Part shown: positions 29,701 to 36,732 of the stretch, in pieces
Position numbering within the stretch: position 1 is the first letter of the stretch
How the letters are laid out: the number at the start of each line of letters is the position of its first letter
NCBI RefSeq assembly: GCF_022430545.2
Contig: NZ_CP092488.2
Span: 5,332,001 to 5,396,000 of the forward strand
Length of the DNA stretch: 64,000 nucleotides
From: Mycobacterium paraterrae
GTDB taxonomy: Bacteria; Actinomycetota; Actinomycetes; Mycobacteriales; Mycobacteriaceae
Reading direction: 5' to 3'
The notes under the pieces: model-generated
What the model saw: the letters and a program-made list of their open reading frames with translations, nothing else
Database searches by the model: none
Told to the model about the DNA's origin: nothing
Position numbers and translations under genes: made by a program

Positions 29701-30210
29701 AGGCGCACCGATGCGCTGGGTTCCGTCGGCGCCGAATTGGACCCGCAACATCGGATGCCGCGCGGCCAACGATGTCGCGGCTCGGCGCAGACGTTCGGGA
29801 TCGATTGGTTCAGCGTCGAATTCGACGTACAGGTGGCCGGCCACGCCGCCGAGCGGTTGACTGTCGTCACGACCCACCCACATGGCGTGCTGCATGGGGG
29901 CGAGCGGGAACGCGTCATCGGGCGGGCCGGTCGGCCCGGCCAGCGCCACGGGTTCGCACGAGCCCTCGCCGACCAGCATCGACCAGGCCTCGACTGTGGG
30001 TTCTGCGGCCAGCGCGGCGAAGTCGACGTCGACCCCTCGACGACGCCACTTCCCGGCCAGCGACATCATCCTGATCGAGTCGAGACCCTGACTGACGAGG
30101 TTGCCGCTGGGGTCGACGGCATCGGCGCTGACGCCGAGCAGCGCCGCGACTTCAGCGCGCACGTCGGTGGGGCCGCCGACGATGGAAGCCCCGACCCCGC
30201 CAGTTGTCAC
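26716..30210 (-). CDS. mbtB: Mycobactin NRPS MbtB, phenyloxazoline synthase (ArCP-Cy-A-PCP)
   Basis: A 1164-residue synthetase that takes salicylate on its aryl carrier domain (SQGLDSIRMM, Ser about 45) and condenses and cyclises it with Ser/Thr to the phenyloxazoline. The heterocyclisation domain occupies about 95-530, with the DxxxxD signature in VDLDMQAADAMSYR. The A domain lies at about 560-1040 (LFTSGSTGEPKG, GLGGATETA) and the PCP at about 1060-1130 (FALGGDSVLATQ). The start is set at GTG 30208-30210 because AAGGGG lies five to eight bases upstream; an in-frame ATG at 30223-30225 lacks such a site. An IdeR box is 18 bases upstream of the GTG. It is first gene of the operon running down to irtB. 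Confidence 0.93.
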   Translation of the reverse strand: MTTGGVGASIVGGPTDVRAEVAALLGVSADAVDPSGNLVSQGLDSIRMMSLAGKWRRRGVDVDFAALAAEPTVEAWSMLVGEGSCEPVALAGPTGPPDDAFPLAPMQHAMWVGRDDSQPLGGVAGHLYVEFDAEPIDPERLRRAATSLAARHPMLRVQFGADGTQRIGAPADFPLVVHDFRDLAEVDQRLLELRESKSHQQLDGQVFELTLSLLPGERSRLHVDLDMQAADAMSYRTLMADLAALYRGRDLEDLTFTYREYRQEIARREAGPRPAHDADRDWWSQRIPELPDPPRLPSDNRNSLSRNSTRRWQWLDPATRDALFAHARGCGVTPAMMFAAAFSHTLASWSSTSRFLLNVPLFGREAMHPDVDNLVGDFTSSLLLDIDLTETADAASRARAVQDAMRSAASHANYPGLSVLRDLARYRGTPVLAPVVFTSALGLGELFSADVTKAFGTPSWIISQGPQVSLDAQVTEFDGGVLVNWDVREDLFPAGVIDAMFAHHVEELRRLAASPDAWTQPDPPALPSQQRAVRDAVNGVTATSSGERLHDGFFRQAEARPDAVAVLSSSGELTYGQLRHQVLALTSALHANGIGDGDTVAIVGPKTAEQVSAVLAILAAGGVYLPISVDQPRDRAERILQAGQVKLALVCGGEPVSLPVPTLTIADVANDASAEEALHPAAGDPAALAYVLFTSGSTGEPKGVEVTHHASMNTVEFIGRHFGLGPGDRCLALSTLEGDISVMDIFVTLRTGGSIVVVDEGQRRDPDAWARLIAEYQVTVLHFMPGWLEMLAEVGVGRLSSLRVVPTGGDWVRPEVVRRLRADAPALRFAGLGGATETATHNTIFEVGDMERLPPGLTALPFGTPLPNNACRVVNDRGGDCPDWVAGELWVGGRGIARGYRGRPDLTTERFVRYGGQTWYRTGDLARYWPDGVLEFVGRADHRVKISGYRVEIGEVEAALRQIPGVATAVAAVVTTSGGAEVLAAVWHGDNPSLTAEGVRAAMAELVPAHMVPQHLVFTDRIPYTLAGKIDRRVVTAQLAAAVAESSAPDRRAPSTPVESAVAAIIEDVLGASGVGADDDFFALGGDSVLATQTVARIRAWLDTPDIAVADIFATRTVSALSALLVGREPDPGRLEQVAELYLEVVGMDAGHVLAAIAGNDALQ

Positions 30211-30228
30211 ACCTACCCCTTGCATCAG

Positions 30229-30247
30229 TTAGTAGAGGCTAGCCTAA
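30229..30247 (-). promoter_or_regulatory. IdeR box of the mbtB operon
   Basis: The plus strand reads TTAGTAGAGGCTAGCCTAA, 15 of 19 matches to the iron-box consensus TTAGGTTAGGCTAACCTAA. It lies just downstream of a possible mbtB -10 (TAAAGT on the minus strand, 30263-30258), so iron-loaded IdeR would cover the transcription start region and repress mbtB. Confidence 0.85.
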
Positions 30248-30330
30248 ATTGTTGGACACTTTAGTGGCTGGGCGCCTCCGAAAGCTAGCGGCGCATAGCC
30301 CCACCTCGACCTGGAGCGACGGGCGCTAAC

Positions 30331-30349
30331 TGAGGTTAGGCAAACCTAT
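30331..30349 (+). promoter_or_regulatory. Second IdeR box, in the mbtB/exported-protein divergent region
   Basis: The plus strand reads TGAGGTTAGGCAAACCTAT, 16 of 19 matches to the IdeR consensus. It lies 85 bases from the box next to mbtB and about 85 bases before the plus-strand exported-protein gene, so it most likely controls the divergent plus-strand unit that includes mbtA. It could also help repress mbtB. Confidence 0.85.
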
Positions 30350-30433
30350 TGTGGCTCAGTTAAATCTCAGGTAGCCTCGCGTTCCGCCTGGTTATGGCGC
30401 GATATCCACTTATGCTCACTTAAGGAGATGCTT

Positions 30434-31474
30434 GTGCATCCAGCTGTCCCGTTCCCCTCGACAGCGGCCCACGCGGGTCGACTGATGGTCGCCGGCCTAG
30501 CGGTCGTCGGCGCTGGCCTGTTCGCGCTCGACGCGCCGACCGGTGATTCGCTGGTCCGACACCACGACGTGAAGCTGGTCTCCGGTGAAGTCGACTGGAC
30601 CACGTTCCTGAGCAACACCGAGGCGAACTTGGCCACACTCCAGACCGAGGCCACCACGTCGAGCACCGAGTTGTCGACAGCACTGGGAAACGTGTCGGAC
30701 GCCTTCAGCACACAGATCAGCACTGCCCTGACCGGCTTTGACACCGGAATCAACAATGCGCTCTTCGGTGGCTGGTACGGCGGCGACGACGGCTACGTCT
30801 TCGGACTGTTCGGCGGGGAGCCCGTTCTCGGTGGACCTACCCCCGGCGTCACCGGCAGCCTGCTGGCGACGCTGGCGACCGATTTCCAAAACATTTCGAC
30901 CAACCCCAATGGGAGCGAGCAGCTCTTCAGCGACTTCAACGCATACTCGCTGGAACTGCTGGACCACACGCTCAAGCCACTGTTGTCACCCCTCCTGGAC
31001 GAGACCACCAAGGGCGTGACGACGCTGTCGATCCCGGTCGAGCTGTCGCAGATCCAGACCAACCTGCTCGAGGCGTTCGGTAGCTACAACGAACTCAAGG
31101 ACCTCGCGCAGACCGTGCTGTCCCCGGAAATCAGTGGCTTCTTCGCCCTCACCGCCGACCTGGACGACATCAACGCTGCCATGACGGCGGGCGACAGCAC
31201 CCTGGCCATGACCGACCTGAACAACCTGGGCTCCGACGTGCTCAACGCCGTGGTCAATGGCTATGACGCGGGCGTGAACCCGGTCAACGGTGTCGAGAAC
31301 ATCTTCCCGGGGCTGATCAACGCCGGCAGCTTCCTCGACGAGCTGTACACGACGTGGACCACGCAGTTCATCGACGCGCTGGGTTCGCTGGCGACCGAGT
31401 CGGCGACCGCGGGCGCGTCCGAGGCTGTCACGACCGCCGTCCCCGATTTGTTCACCGGGCTGCTTAGCTTCTAG
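30434..31474 (+). CDS. Exported acidic protein of unknown function, under IdeR control
   Basis: A 346-residue protein placed between mbtB and mbtA. The start is set at GTG 30434 because AAGGAG (30422-30427) is six bases upstream; the in-frame ATG at 30428 would directly abut it. The N-terminus has a signal peptide (hydrophobic core LMVAGLAVVGAGLFALDA). The rest is acidic, poor in Lys/Arg and Cys-free. It has a Gly-rich aromatic stretch (ALFGGWYGGDDGYVFGLFGG, about 111-130) and helix-like segments rich in Leu, Thr and Asp, in the style of the C-terminal parts of PE/PPE-type mycobacterial exported proteins. No PE or PPE N-terminal motif is present. In Mtb no gene is recalled at this site. A role in siderophore export, uptake or cell-surface iron handling is inferred from the IdeR box and mbtA linkage only. 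Confidence 0.8.
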   Translation: MHPAVPFPSTAAHAGRLMVAGLAVVGAGLFALDAPTGDSLVRHHDVKLVSGEVDWTTFLSNTEANLATLQTEATTSSTELSTALGNVSDAFSTQISTALTGFDTGINNALFGGWYGGDDGYVFGLFGGEPVLGGPTPGVTGSLLATLATDFQNISTNPNGSEQLFSDFNAYSLELLDHTLKPLLSPLLDETTKGVTTLSIPVELSQIQTNLLEAFGSYNELKDLAQTVLSPEISGFFALTADLDDINAAMTAGDSTLAMTDLNNLGSDVLNAVVNGYDAGVNPVNGVENIFPGLINAGSFLDELYTTWTTQFIDALGSLATESATAGASEAVTTAVPDLFTGLLSF

Positions 31475-31490
31475 GCAGGCGACGCACGCT

Positions 31491-31523
31491 GGGCGGGATG
31501 GACGTTCGTCGTCCATCCCGCCC
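31491..31523 (+). terminator. Strong hairpin between the exported-protein gene and mbtA
   Basis: A perfect inverted repeat with 14-bp arms (31491-31504 and 31510-31523, arm GGGCGGGATGGACG) and a TTCGT loop, followed by only three Ts. It begins 16 bases after the stop of the exported-protein gene and ends 34 bases before mbtA. It may be a partial terminator that lowers mbtA relative to the upstream gene, or an mRNA-processing or stability stem. The short T tract argues against a strong intrinsic terminator. Confidence 0.6.
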
Positions 31524-31557
31524 TTTGCATCCCGGGGAACCGAACTGGAGGCAAGAG

Positions 31558-33165
31558 ATGCTCGATGGCTTCGTGCCGTTTCCGCCCGACCGAGCGGCGG
31601 CCTACCGGGCTTCGGGCTATTGGCGCGGCCGACCCGTCGACTCACTGCTGTCGGACGCCGCTCAACGCTGGCCCGCGGGTACCGCGGTAGTCGACGCCGA
31701 CGGACCCACTCGGCTGACCTTCATTGAACTCGACGAACGCGCCAACCGCGCGGCAGCCGGCTTGGCCGAGTTGGGTATCGCTGCCGGCGATCGGGTGTTG
31801 CTGCAGTTGCCCAACACCCCGGCATTCGCCGTGGCACTTTTCGGGCTACTGCGCATGGGCGCCATCCCGGTGATGTGCCTGACCGGTCACCGTGCCGCAG
31901 AACTAGGACACTTCGCCGCCGTCAGCGAGGCCACCGCGCTGATAATCCCTGACAAGGCAGCCGGTTTCGACTACCGGCCGATGGCCCAAGAGCTCGCGCG
32001 CGACCATCCCGCGCTGCGCCACGTCATCGTCGACGGTGAACCCGGACCGTTCGTCACCTGGTCTCAGGTATGCGCGAGCGCCGGCCAGACGCCGGCCCAG
32101 CTGCCCGACCCGGACTCCCCCGCCCTGCTGCTGGTGTCGGGCGGCACGACCGGCACACCGAAGCTCATCCCCCGCACGCACAACGACTACGTCTACAACG
32201 CCACCGCCAGCGCTGAGCTCTGCGAGCTCACATCCGACGACGTGTACCTGGCGGCTCTGCCTGCGGCACATAACTTTCCGCTGGCCTGCCCCGGGCTGCT
32301 CGGCGCGATATCGGCCGGCGCCACGACGGTGTTCCTGACCAACCCCAGCCCGGAATCGGCGTTCGGCGCCATCGCGCGCCACGGCGTCACCGTCACCGCC
32401 CTGGTGCCGGCGCTGGCGAACCTGTGGGCACAGGCCACCGAATGGGAGCCGGAAGCGCCGACTTCGCTGCGGTTGCTGCAAGTCGGCGGCGCCAAGCTGG
32501 AAGCCGTTGACGCGCAACGGGTCCGCGAGACACTGACCCCGGGCCTGCAACAGGTGTTCGGCATGGCCGAAGGTTTGCTGAATTACACCCGCCCCGGCGA
32601 CCCGCCCGGTGTCGTCGACCACACTCAGGGGCGTCCGCTGTGTCCCGACGACGAACTGCGCATCGTCGACGACGCGGGCCACCCCGTCGCCGCGGGTGCC
32701 GAGGGTCAATTGCTGGTGCGCGGCCCCTACACCTTCAACGGGTACTTCCGCGCCAACGAGGCGAACGCCACCTCTTTCGACCCGCAGGGCTTCTACCGCA
32801 GCGGCGATCTGGTCCGCGAACATCCCGGTGGATATTTAGAAGTCACCGGCCGAGTAAAAGACGTCATTCACCGCGGCGGTGAAACCGTCCCGGCGGCCGA
32901 ACTGGAAGAACATCTGCGTTGCCATCCCGCGATTGCCGCAGCCGCGGCGGTGCCGCTGCCCGACCCCTACCTTGGCGAGAAAATCTGCGCTGCAGTTGTT
33001 TTCGTCGGAAGCTCGATCACGCTGGCCGAGCTGAATGCCTTCCTCGACCAACGGGGGGTGGCCCGGCATGCACGACCCGATGTGCTTACCGCGATGGCGT
33101 CGCTACCGACCACTGCGATCGGCAAAGTGGACAAGAAAGCGATCGCCAGGCAATTACACTCTTAG
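31558..33165 (+). CDS. mbtA: Salicyl-AMP ligase MbtA
   Basis: A 535-residue aryl-acid adenylating enzyme (ANL superfamily) that activates salicylate and loads it onto the MbtB aryl carrier domain. The phosphate-binding loop LLVSGGTTGTPKLIPR, the aryl-pocket motif AAHNFPLACPG, FGMAEGLLNYTR, the YRSGDLV motif and the C-terminal catalytic Lys in TAIGKVDKKAI are present. The start is ATG 31558-31560 with GGAGG six bases upstream, giving MLDGFVPFPPDRAAAYRA; the frame opens earlier at 31498, but that stretch encodes the hairpin. Mtb MbtA (565 residues) is slightly longer. It is transcribed with, or just after, the IdeR-linked exported protein. Confidence 0.95.
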   Translation: MLDGFVPFPPDRAAAYRASGYWRGRPVDSLLSDAAQRWPAGTAVVDADGPTRLTFIELDERANRAAAGLAELGIAAGDRVLLQLPNTPAFAVALFGLLRMGAIPVMCLTGHRAAELGHFAAVSEATALIIPDKAAGFDYRPMAQELARDHPALRHVIVDGEPGPFVTWSQVCASAGQTPAQLPDPDSPALLLVSGGTTGTPKLIPRTHNDYVYNATASAELCELTSDDVYLAALPAAHNFPLACPGLLGAISAGATTVFLTNPSPESAFGAIARHGVTVTALVPALANLWAQATEWEPEAPTSLRLLQVGGAKLEAVDAQRVRETLTPGLQQVFGMAEGLLNYTRPGDPPGVVDHTQGRPLCPDDELRIVDDAGHPVAAGAEGQLLVRGPYTFNGYFRANEANATSFDPQGFYRSGDLVREHPGGYLEVTGRVKDVIHRGGETVPAAELEEHLRCHPAIAAAAAVPLPDPYLGEKICAAVVFVGSSITLAELNAFLDQRGVARHARPDVLTAMASLPTTAIGKVDKKAIARQLHS

Positions 33166-33182
33166 AATTCGTCGGCGAATTC
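33165..33182 (+). other. Short hairpin at the mbtA stop codon
   Basis: GAATTCG-TCGG-CGAATTC forms a perfect 7-bp stem starting on the last base of the mbtA TAG. There is no T tract after it, so it is probably at most an mRNA 3'-end or spacer structure between mbtA and the small exported-peptide gene. Confidence 0.35.
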
Positions 33183-33265
33183 ATCGAGTTGCGACAGAGA
33201 TTCTTTACCTTTCGGACTTAATCTCAATCTCAGCGTTATTTTTCGCGCTGCGACGAGATGGAGAA

Positions 33266-33451
33266 ATGACAGTGAGTATTGACAGCATGTCGCCCCCGGT
33301 CAGCAGCCGTGTCGAGGCGAAGCGGTCAGTCATGTCGATCGCGTTCTCGGTGCTGGCGACCGGAGCGGCAATCTTCGGCGCGGGTGCGGCGCTGGCGTCG
33401 CCGTCGAGCATGAGCCCCGGCGACGGCCTTCTGGCGTTCAACGTCGAGTAA
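33266..33451 (+). CDS. Small exported peptide downstream of mbtA, unknown function
   Basis: A 61-residue frame (starts MTVSIDSMSPPVSSRVEAKR, ends DGLLAFNVE). The middle is a typical Sec signal sequence: basic RVEAKR, hydrophobic core VMSIAFSVLATGAAIFGAG, then the cleavage-type ALA-SPSS. Cleavage would release a peptide of about 16 residues (SPSSMSPGDGLLAFNVE or similar). Alternative starts are GTG 33272 and ATG 33287. GGAG lies just before the ATG with short spacing. The preceding 100 bases are unusually AT-rich for this genome and may hold a promoter. No homologue is recognised. It converges on the oxidoreductase gene to the right, with stops one base apart. Confidence 0.6.
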   Translation: MTVSIDSMSPPVSSRVEAKRSVMSIAFSVLATGAAIFGAGAALASPSSMSPGDGLLAFNVE

Positions 33452-33452
33452 T

Positions 33453-34370
33453 TCACAGAGTCGCCGCAAGACTCCATAGCGCTTCGTGATCGGCCGTGTC
33501 GGCGCGATCCAGCGGACTGAGAGTCAGCTCGGTAGCGCCCGCGTCCTGGTACGACTTCAGCTTCTGCACAACGGATTTCGCCGATCCGATTGCCGCAAGG
33601 TCGGTAATGCTATCCACCCCCTCCCGGGCAATGACATTGCGGTAGGACGGGATGGACTCGTAGAAGCTCAGCTGTTGCGCCGCAATAGCGTTGGCCTTAT
33701 CGATATCGCTCGATACCAGGACGGGCACCGCGGTGATGACCTGCGGCGCCGGCCGACCGGCGTCGGCCGCGGCTTTGGCGATGGTCGGCACGATGAATTC
33801 GCCGATCGTGCGCGGACCCGCCAGATACGGAATGGTGCCGTCGGCGAGCTCGCCGGTGACCCGCAATGCCTTCGGGCCCATCGCCGCCACATAGACCGGG
33901 ATCGGGGTGCCTCCGGCGACCTGCACCGGCCAGGTCGGGCTGGCGCTGATCTCGCTGCCGTGGAAGTCGACGCTTCCGCCGTCGAAGACCGACCGCAGGA
34001 TGGTCAGATGCTCACGCAGACGAGTGATGACGCGAGGCCAGTCGCTGCCGAACGCGGGACGTTCGATAACGCGCGCCCCCAGTCCAAGTCCGAGATTGAA
34101 GTTGCCGTGTGTGGCGGCCTGCGCAGTCTGCGCCAGCTGCGCGACGATCAGCGGATGTCGCGGATTGATCGGCACCACCGACGTGCCGACGGCTAATCCG
34201 GGTATCGCGGCGCCCACGAGACCCGCCAGCGAGATGGCGTCATAGCTGAGCTGCTGGGCCAGCCACACCTTCCTGACGCCGAGTTCGTGCGCCCGTCTGG
34301 CTTGGTCGAGGACGTCGTCGACGAGATTGGCGGCACCGGGACGTGGGATAAGAAGCACTCCAGCAGACAT
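33453..34370 (-). CDS. LLM-class F420-dependent oxidoreductase
   Basis: A 305-residue luciferase-like TIM-barrel protein. LDQARRAHELGVRKVWLAQQ at the N-terminus, the conserved GLGLGARVIER and the PVYVAAMGPKALRVTGELADG segment are typical of mycobacterial F420-dependent oxidoreductases. Coenzyme F420 use is inferred from family and genus; the substrate cannot be told. The start is ATG 34368-34370. It is the last gene in a run of minus-strand genes, 116 bases after the aldo/keto reductase, and could be expressed with it. Confidence 0.82.
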   Translation of the reverse strand: MSAGVLLIPRPGAANLVDDVLDQARRAHELGVRKVWLAQQLSYDAISLAGLVGAAIPGLAVGTSVVPINPRHPLIVAQLAQTAQAATHGNFNLGLGLGARVIERPAFGSDWPRVITRLREHLTILRSVFDGGSVDFHGSEISASPTWPVQVAGGTPIPVYVAAMGPKALRVTGELADGTIPYLAGPRTIGEFIVPTIAKAAADAGRPAPQVITAVPVLVSSDIDKANAIAAQQLSFYESIPSYRNVIAREGVDSITDLAAIGSAKSVVQKLKSYQDAGATELTLSPLDRADTADHEALWSLAATL

Positions 34371-34486
34371 GGCGGGCGTAACGCATCACGGTAGTCAGCC
34401 ATTCCTGTGCCTCGCCCGCAACCGCTGCAACGATCCCGTCGGCGGACGAGGTCATCGGGGCGATCTCGACGTCGACGGCGTGACGG

Positions 34487-35434
34487 TCAGCTGCCAGTGG
34501 GCACCTCGGCGAATCCCGGCTCCCCGCCCTCGACAACCGAATTGAACCGGAAACGTGTCTCCAGCCTTTCGTTGATGTCGACGATCGCACTCTCGGGGAT
34601 CGCCGACACATCGAAGTTTTCACTGATGCGCGCCGGGTTGACCGAGCCCGTCAGAACGGCGCTGCCGCGCTGAATGCCCCACGCCAGCAATACCTGTGCG
34701 GGCGTCTTGCCCACTTGTCGCGCGATCGAAACGATCAGCGGGTCGTCGAGCAGTCGCGGCTCCAAGGCGTGACCGAGGGAGGCGAACGCCACCAAGACGA
34801 TGCCGTCCGTCTCGCGCAAACGGTGAAGCTCCCACTGCGGGTGGTAGGGATGCGACTCGACTTGGACGACGGCCGGTTTGATCCGGGCGGTATCGGCAAT
34901 CCGCTTGACGCCTTCGACATCGATGTCCGACAACCCTATTGCTTTGGTAAGCCCCTGATCCACAAGGCTTTCCATCGCCGCCCAGGTCTCTTCCAATGTC
35001 ACGCCGTCGTCATAGATGACCGCGCCGTGGACGTCCCGCGGATCCTGATCGTCACCGGGCCTGAAGGCGAACGGGGTATGCACGAGGTACAGGTCGACGG
35101 CTTCCAGCCCGAGCCTTCTGAGGCTGGCCTGCAGCGCCGGCTTGACCCGCTCCGGGCGATGGTTGTTGTTCCACAACTTTGTCGTAACGAACAGTTCGTT
35201 GCGACTCACGGTGCCGTCGGCGAACAGGTCCTGCAGCGCCGCCCCCACCTCGGCCTCGTTGCGATACCGCTCGGCCGCGTCCAGGTGCCGGAAGCCGACC
35301 TTCACCGCGGCCGTGACAGCACTCCGCGTCTTGCTTCGATCGGACAATGATGTCCCGAAGCCGAGCGCCGGCATCCTGCTCACACCATCGTTCAGGCCGA
35401 ATGCGACGCGGTTCAGATCCTCGTTCAGTGCCAT
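34487..35434 (-). CDS. Aldo/keto reductase
   Basis: A 315-residue NADPH-dependent AKR-family reductase. The catalytic tetrad is visible as Asp and Tyr in FRHLDAAERYRNEAEVG, Lys in VTTKLWN and His in YLVHTPF, followed by IGLSDIDVEGV and WGIQRGSAVLTGSVNPARI in the cofactor-binding part. The start is placed at ATG 35432-35434 (MALNEDLNRVAFGLNDGV), with GGAG about nine bases upstream; a GTG five codons earlier lacks a binding site. The substrate is unknown. It is co-directional with the flanking genes but separated by 116 and 215 bases. Confidence 0.85.
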   Translation of the reverse strand: MALNEDLNRVAFGLNDGVSRMPALGFGTSLSDRSKTRSAVTAAVKVGFRHLDAAERYRNEAEVGAALQDLFADGTVSRNELFVTTKLWNNNHRPERVKPALQASLRRLGLEAVDLYLVHTPFAFRPGDDQDPRDVHGAVIYDDGVTLEETWAAMESLVDQGLTKAIGLSDIDVEGVKRIADTARIKPAVVQVESHPYHPQWELHRLRETDGIVLVAFASLGHALEPRLLDDPLIVSIARQVGKTPAQVLLAWGIQRGSAVLTGSVNPARISENFDVSAIPESAIVDINERLETRFRFNSVVEGGEPGFAEVPTGS

Positions 35435-35649
35435 CCCTATCAGCTCCACTTCTATAGATGACCAGTCGTCTATTCAACATGGCCCGACAACTCGACATTC
35501 CCGCGGGCATTCAGCGCAGTAGCGCGGCAATGGTGTCGGTTTCGAAGCGGACCCTGCTGCGGATCACTTTGCCCCGCAGTGCGGCCCCATCCCAAGCCTC
35601 GGTGAGCGGGAGGCAAGGTCGTCGGCGTCGGGAGCCCTCCGACGAACCA

Positions 35650-36732
35650 CTACCACCGAAACGGTCGATCGAGCGTCAACGTTCTCTCCGCCTTCGGGTA
35701 CCAGCCCTGCGGGGCGAACTGACTGGTGTGCAGGTAACACTGCACGCGCACCTGGCTGCTGCCCGGCTCGAAGGTCAACAGACGGCTGATCGGCAACGTG
35801 GTGATCGGCATGTGGTGGCGGCTCAACGAGGCCACGTTGAGAAACCAAGTACCCCAACGTTGTTCGATGTGTGTCTTGCCGCCAAAGGAGTCCTCGGGAT
35901 GGGTGTGAGTGTGACCGGCGAGCCAGAGCGCCACCCGGCCCGGGCGCTCCGCCAGGACGGACTCGAATGCCGCCGAATCTGGTTTGCTGTCGACCCAATA
36001 CAGGTATGAGGCCCCGTTGGGCGTGCCGGCTTCGAAGGGGCGATGGTAGTGCTCCACCAATTCGCCGGTGGCGCAGCGGCGAACGCCTTCCCATTCACCG
36101 GACGCCACCGTGGTGTCCTTCAAGACGTAGTGGTGCACGGAGATGATGACGGCGTCGGGGTTGTCGTCGACCATCGATGTCCACCAGTCGAAGGTCTCAC
36201 CGGTGACGACGCCGCCCGGGTTTCCGCCCAGCGTTCCGCGTCCGACCGACTGACTGGGCTCGTTGCGGTCACTCATCATCAGGAACAGCAGGTTGCCGAC
36301 CCGGAAGCTGTACCGCTCCCAGGTTCCGTCGACTGGATACGGTCGCGCCTTGGGGTCGACTCTGGAGAACTCGGTGTGCTGCCCGAGTGGGTCGACCCAC
36401 TTCTGCCACCACCACGCGTCGGGTTCGGTGAGCCCGCTGCGATCGTGGTTCCCGCACACGCTGTAGATGTCCTCCCGCCGGTGCGTTCGCAGCGCAGCCA
36501 ACTGCGCAACGACCTCTTCGCCTTCGGCGTCATCCGGTAGCTGGTGGTGGGCCCCGGACATATCGCCCACGTCGACGGCGATATCCCACTCGAAGGGCGG
36601 CCCGCCATCGGAGCCACCGACTTCCGAGTGTGTGATCGCCTCAGCCAAACTGCTTCGGCCGTAGGCCTTGTCGGTGCCGACGTGAGCATCGCCGAACGCC
36701 CACAGCCGAAATGGCCGAGACTGCGCCGTCAC
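35650..36732 (-). CDS. Calcineurin-like metallophosphoesterase linked to an ABC importer
   Basis: A 360-residue hydrolase with all five metal-binding motifs of the calcineurin-like superfamily in order: AFGDAHVG (D-x-H), AVDVGDMSG (GD), VCGNHDRSG (GNHD), IISVHHYV and AGHTHTHPED (GHTH). No signal peptide is seen, so it is probably cytoplasmic. The start is GTG 36730-36732, overlapping the permease stop as GTGA, and no ATG exists near the N-terminus. Translational coupling to the permease indicates that it acts on the imported compound or a derivative, perhaps a phosphate ester. The 215 bases between its stop and the aldo/keto reductase gene hold no convincing gene. Confidence 0.85.
   Translation of the reverse strand: MTAQSRPFRLWAFGDAHVGTDKAYGRSSLAEAITHSEVGGSDGGPPFEWDIAVDVGDMSGAHHQLPDDAEGEEVVAQLAALRTHRREDIYSVCGNHDRSGLTEPDAWWWQKWVDPLGQHTEFSRVDPKARPYPVDGTWERYSFRVGNLLFLMMSDRNEPSQSVGRGTLGGNPGGVVTGETFDWWTSMVDDNPDAVIISVHHYVLKDTTVASGEWEGVRRCATGELVEHYHRPFEAGTPNGASYLYWVDSKPDSAAFESVLAERPGRVALWLAGHTHTHPEDSFGGKTHIEQRWGTWFLNVASLSRHHMPITTLPISRLLTFEPGSSQVRVQCYLHTSQFAPQGWYPKAERTLTLDRPFRW

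Noticed and set aside
26276..30264. Several long plus-strand frames opposite mbtB and mbtT
   Set aside because: Complement of NRPS coding sequence with low-complexity composition.
30428..30430. ATG at 30428 as start of the exported-protein gene
   Set aside because: It directly abuts the AAGGAG site, leaving no spacing; GTG 30434 is better placed, though not proven.
30434..31474. Classification of the exported protein as a PE or PPE protein
   Set aside because: Only the style of the C-terminal sequence is similar; no PE or PPE N-terminal motif and a Sec-type signal peptide is present instead.
35511..35620. Minus-strand frame ending KVIRSRVRFETDTIAALLR in the 215-base gap after the phosphoesterase gene
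   Set aside because: It reads like the end of a gene, but upstream it runs into the phosphoesterase without start or motif. Too short to call a pseudogene.
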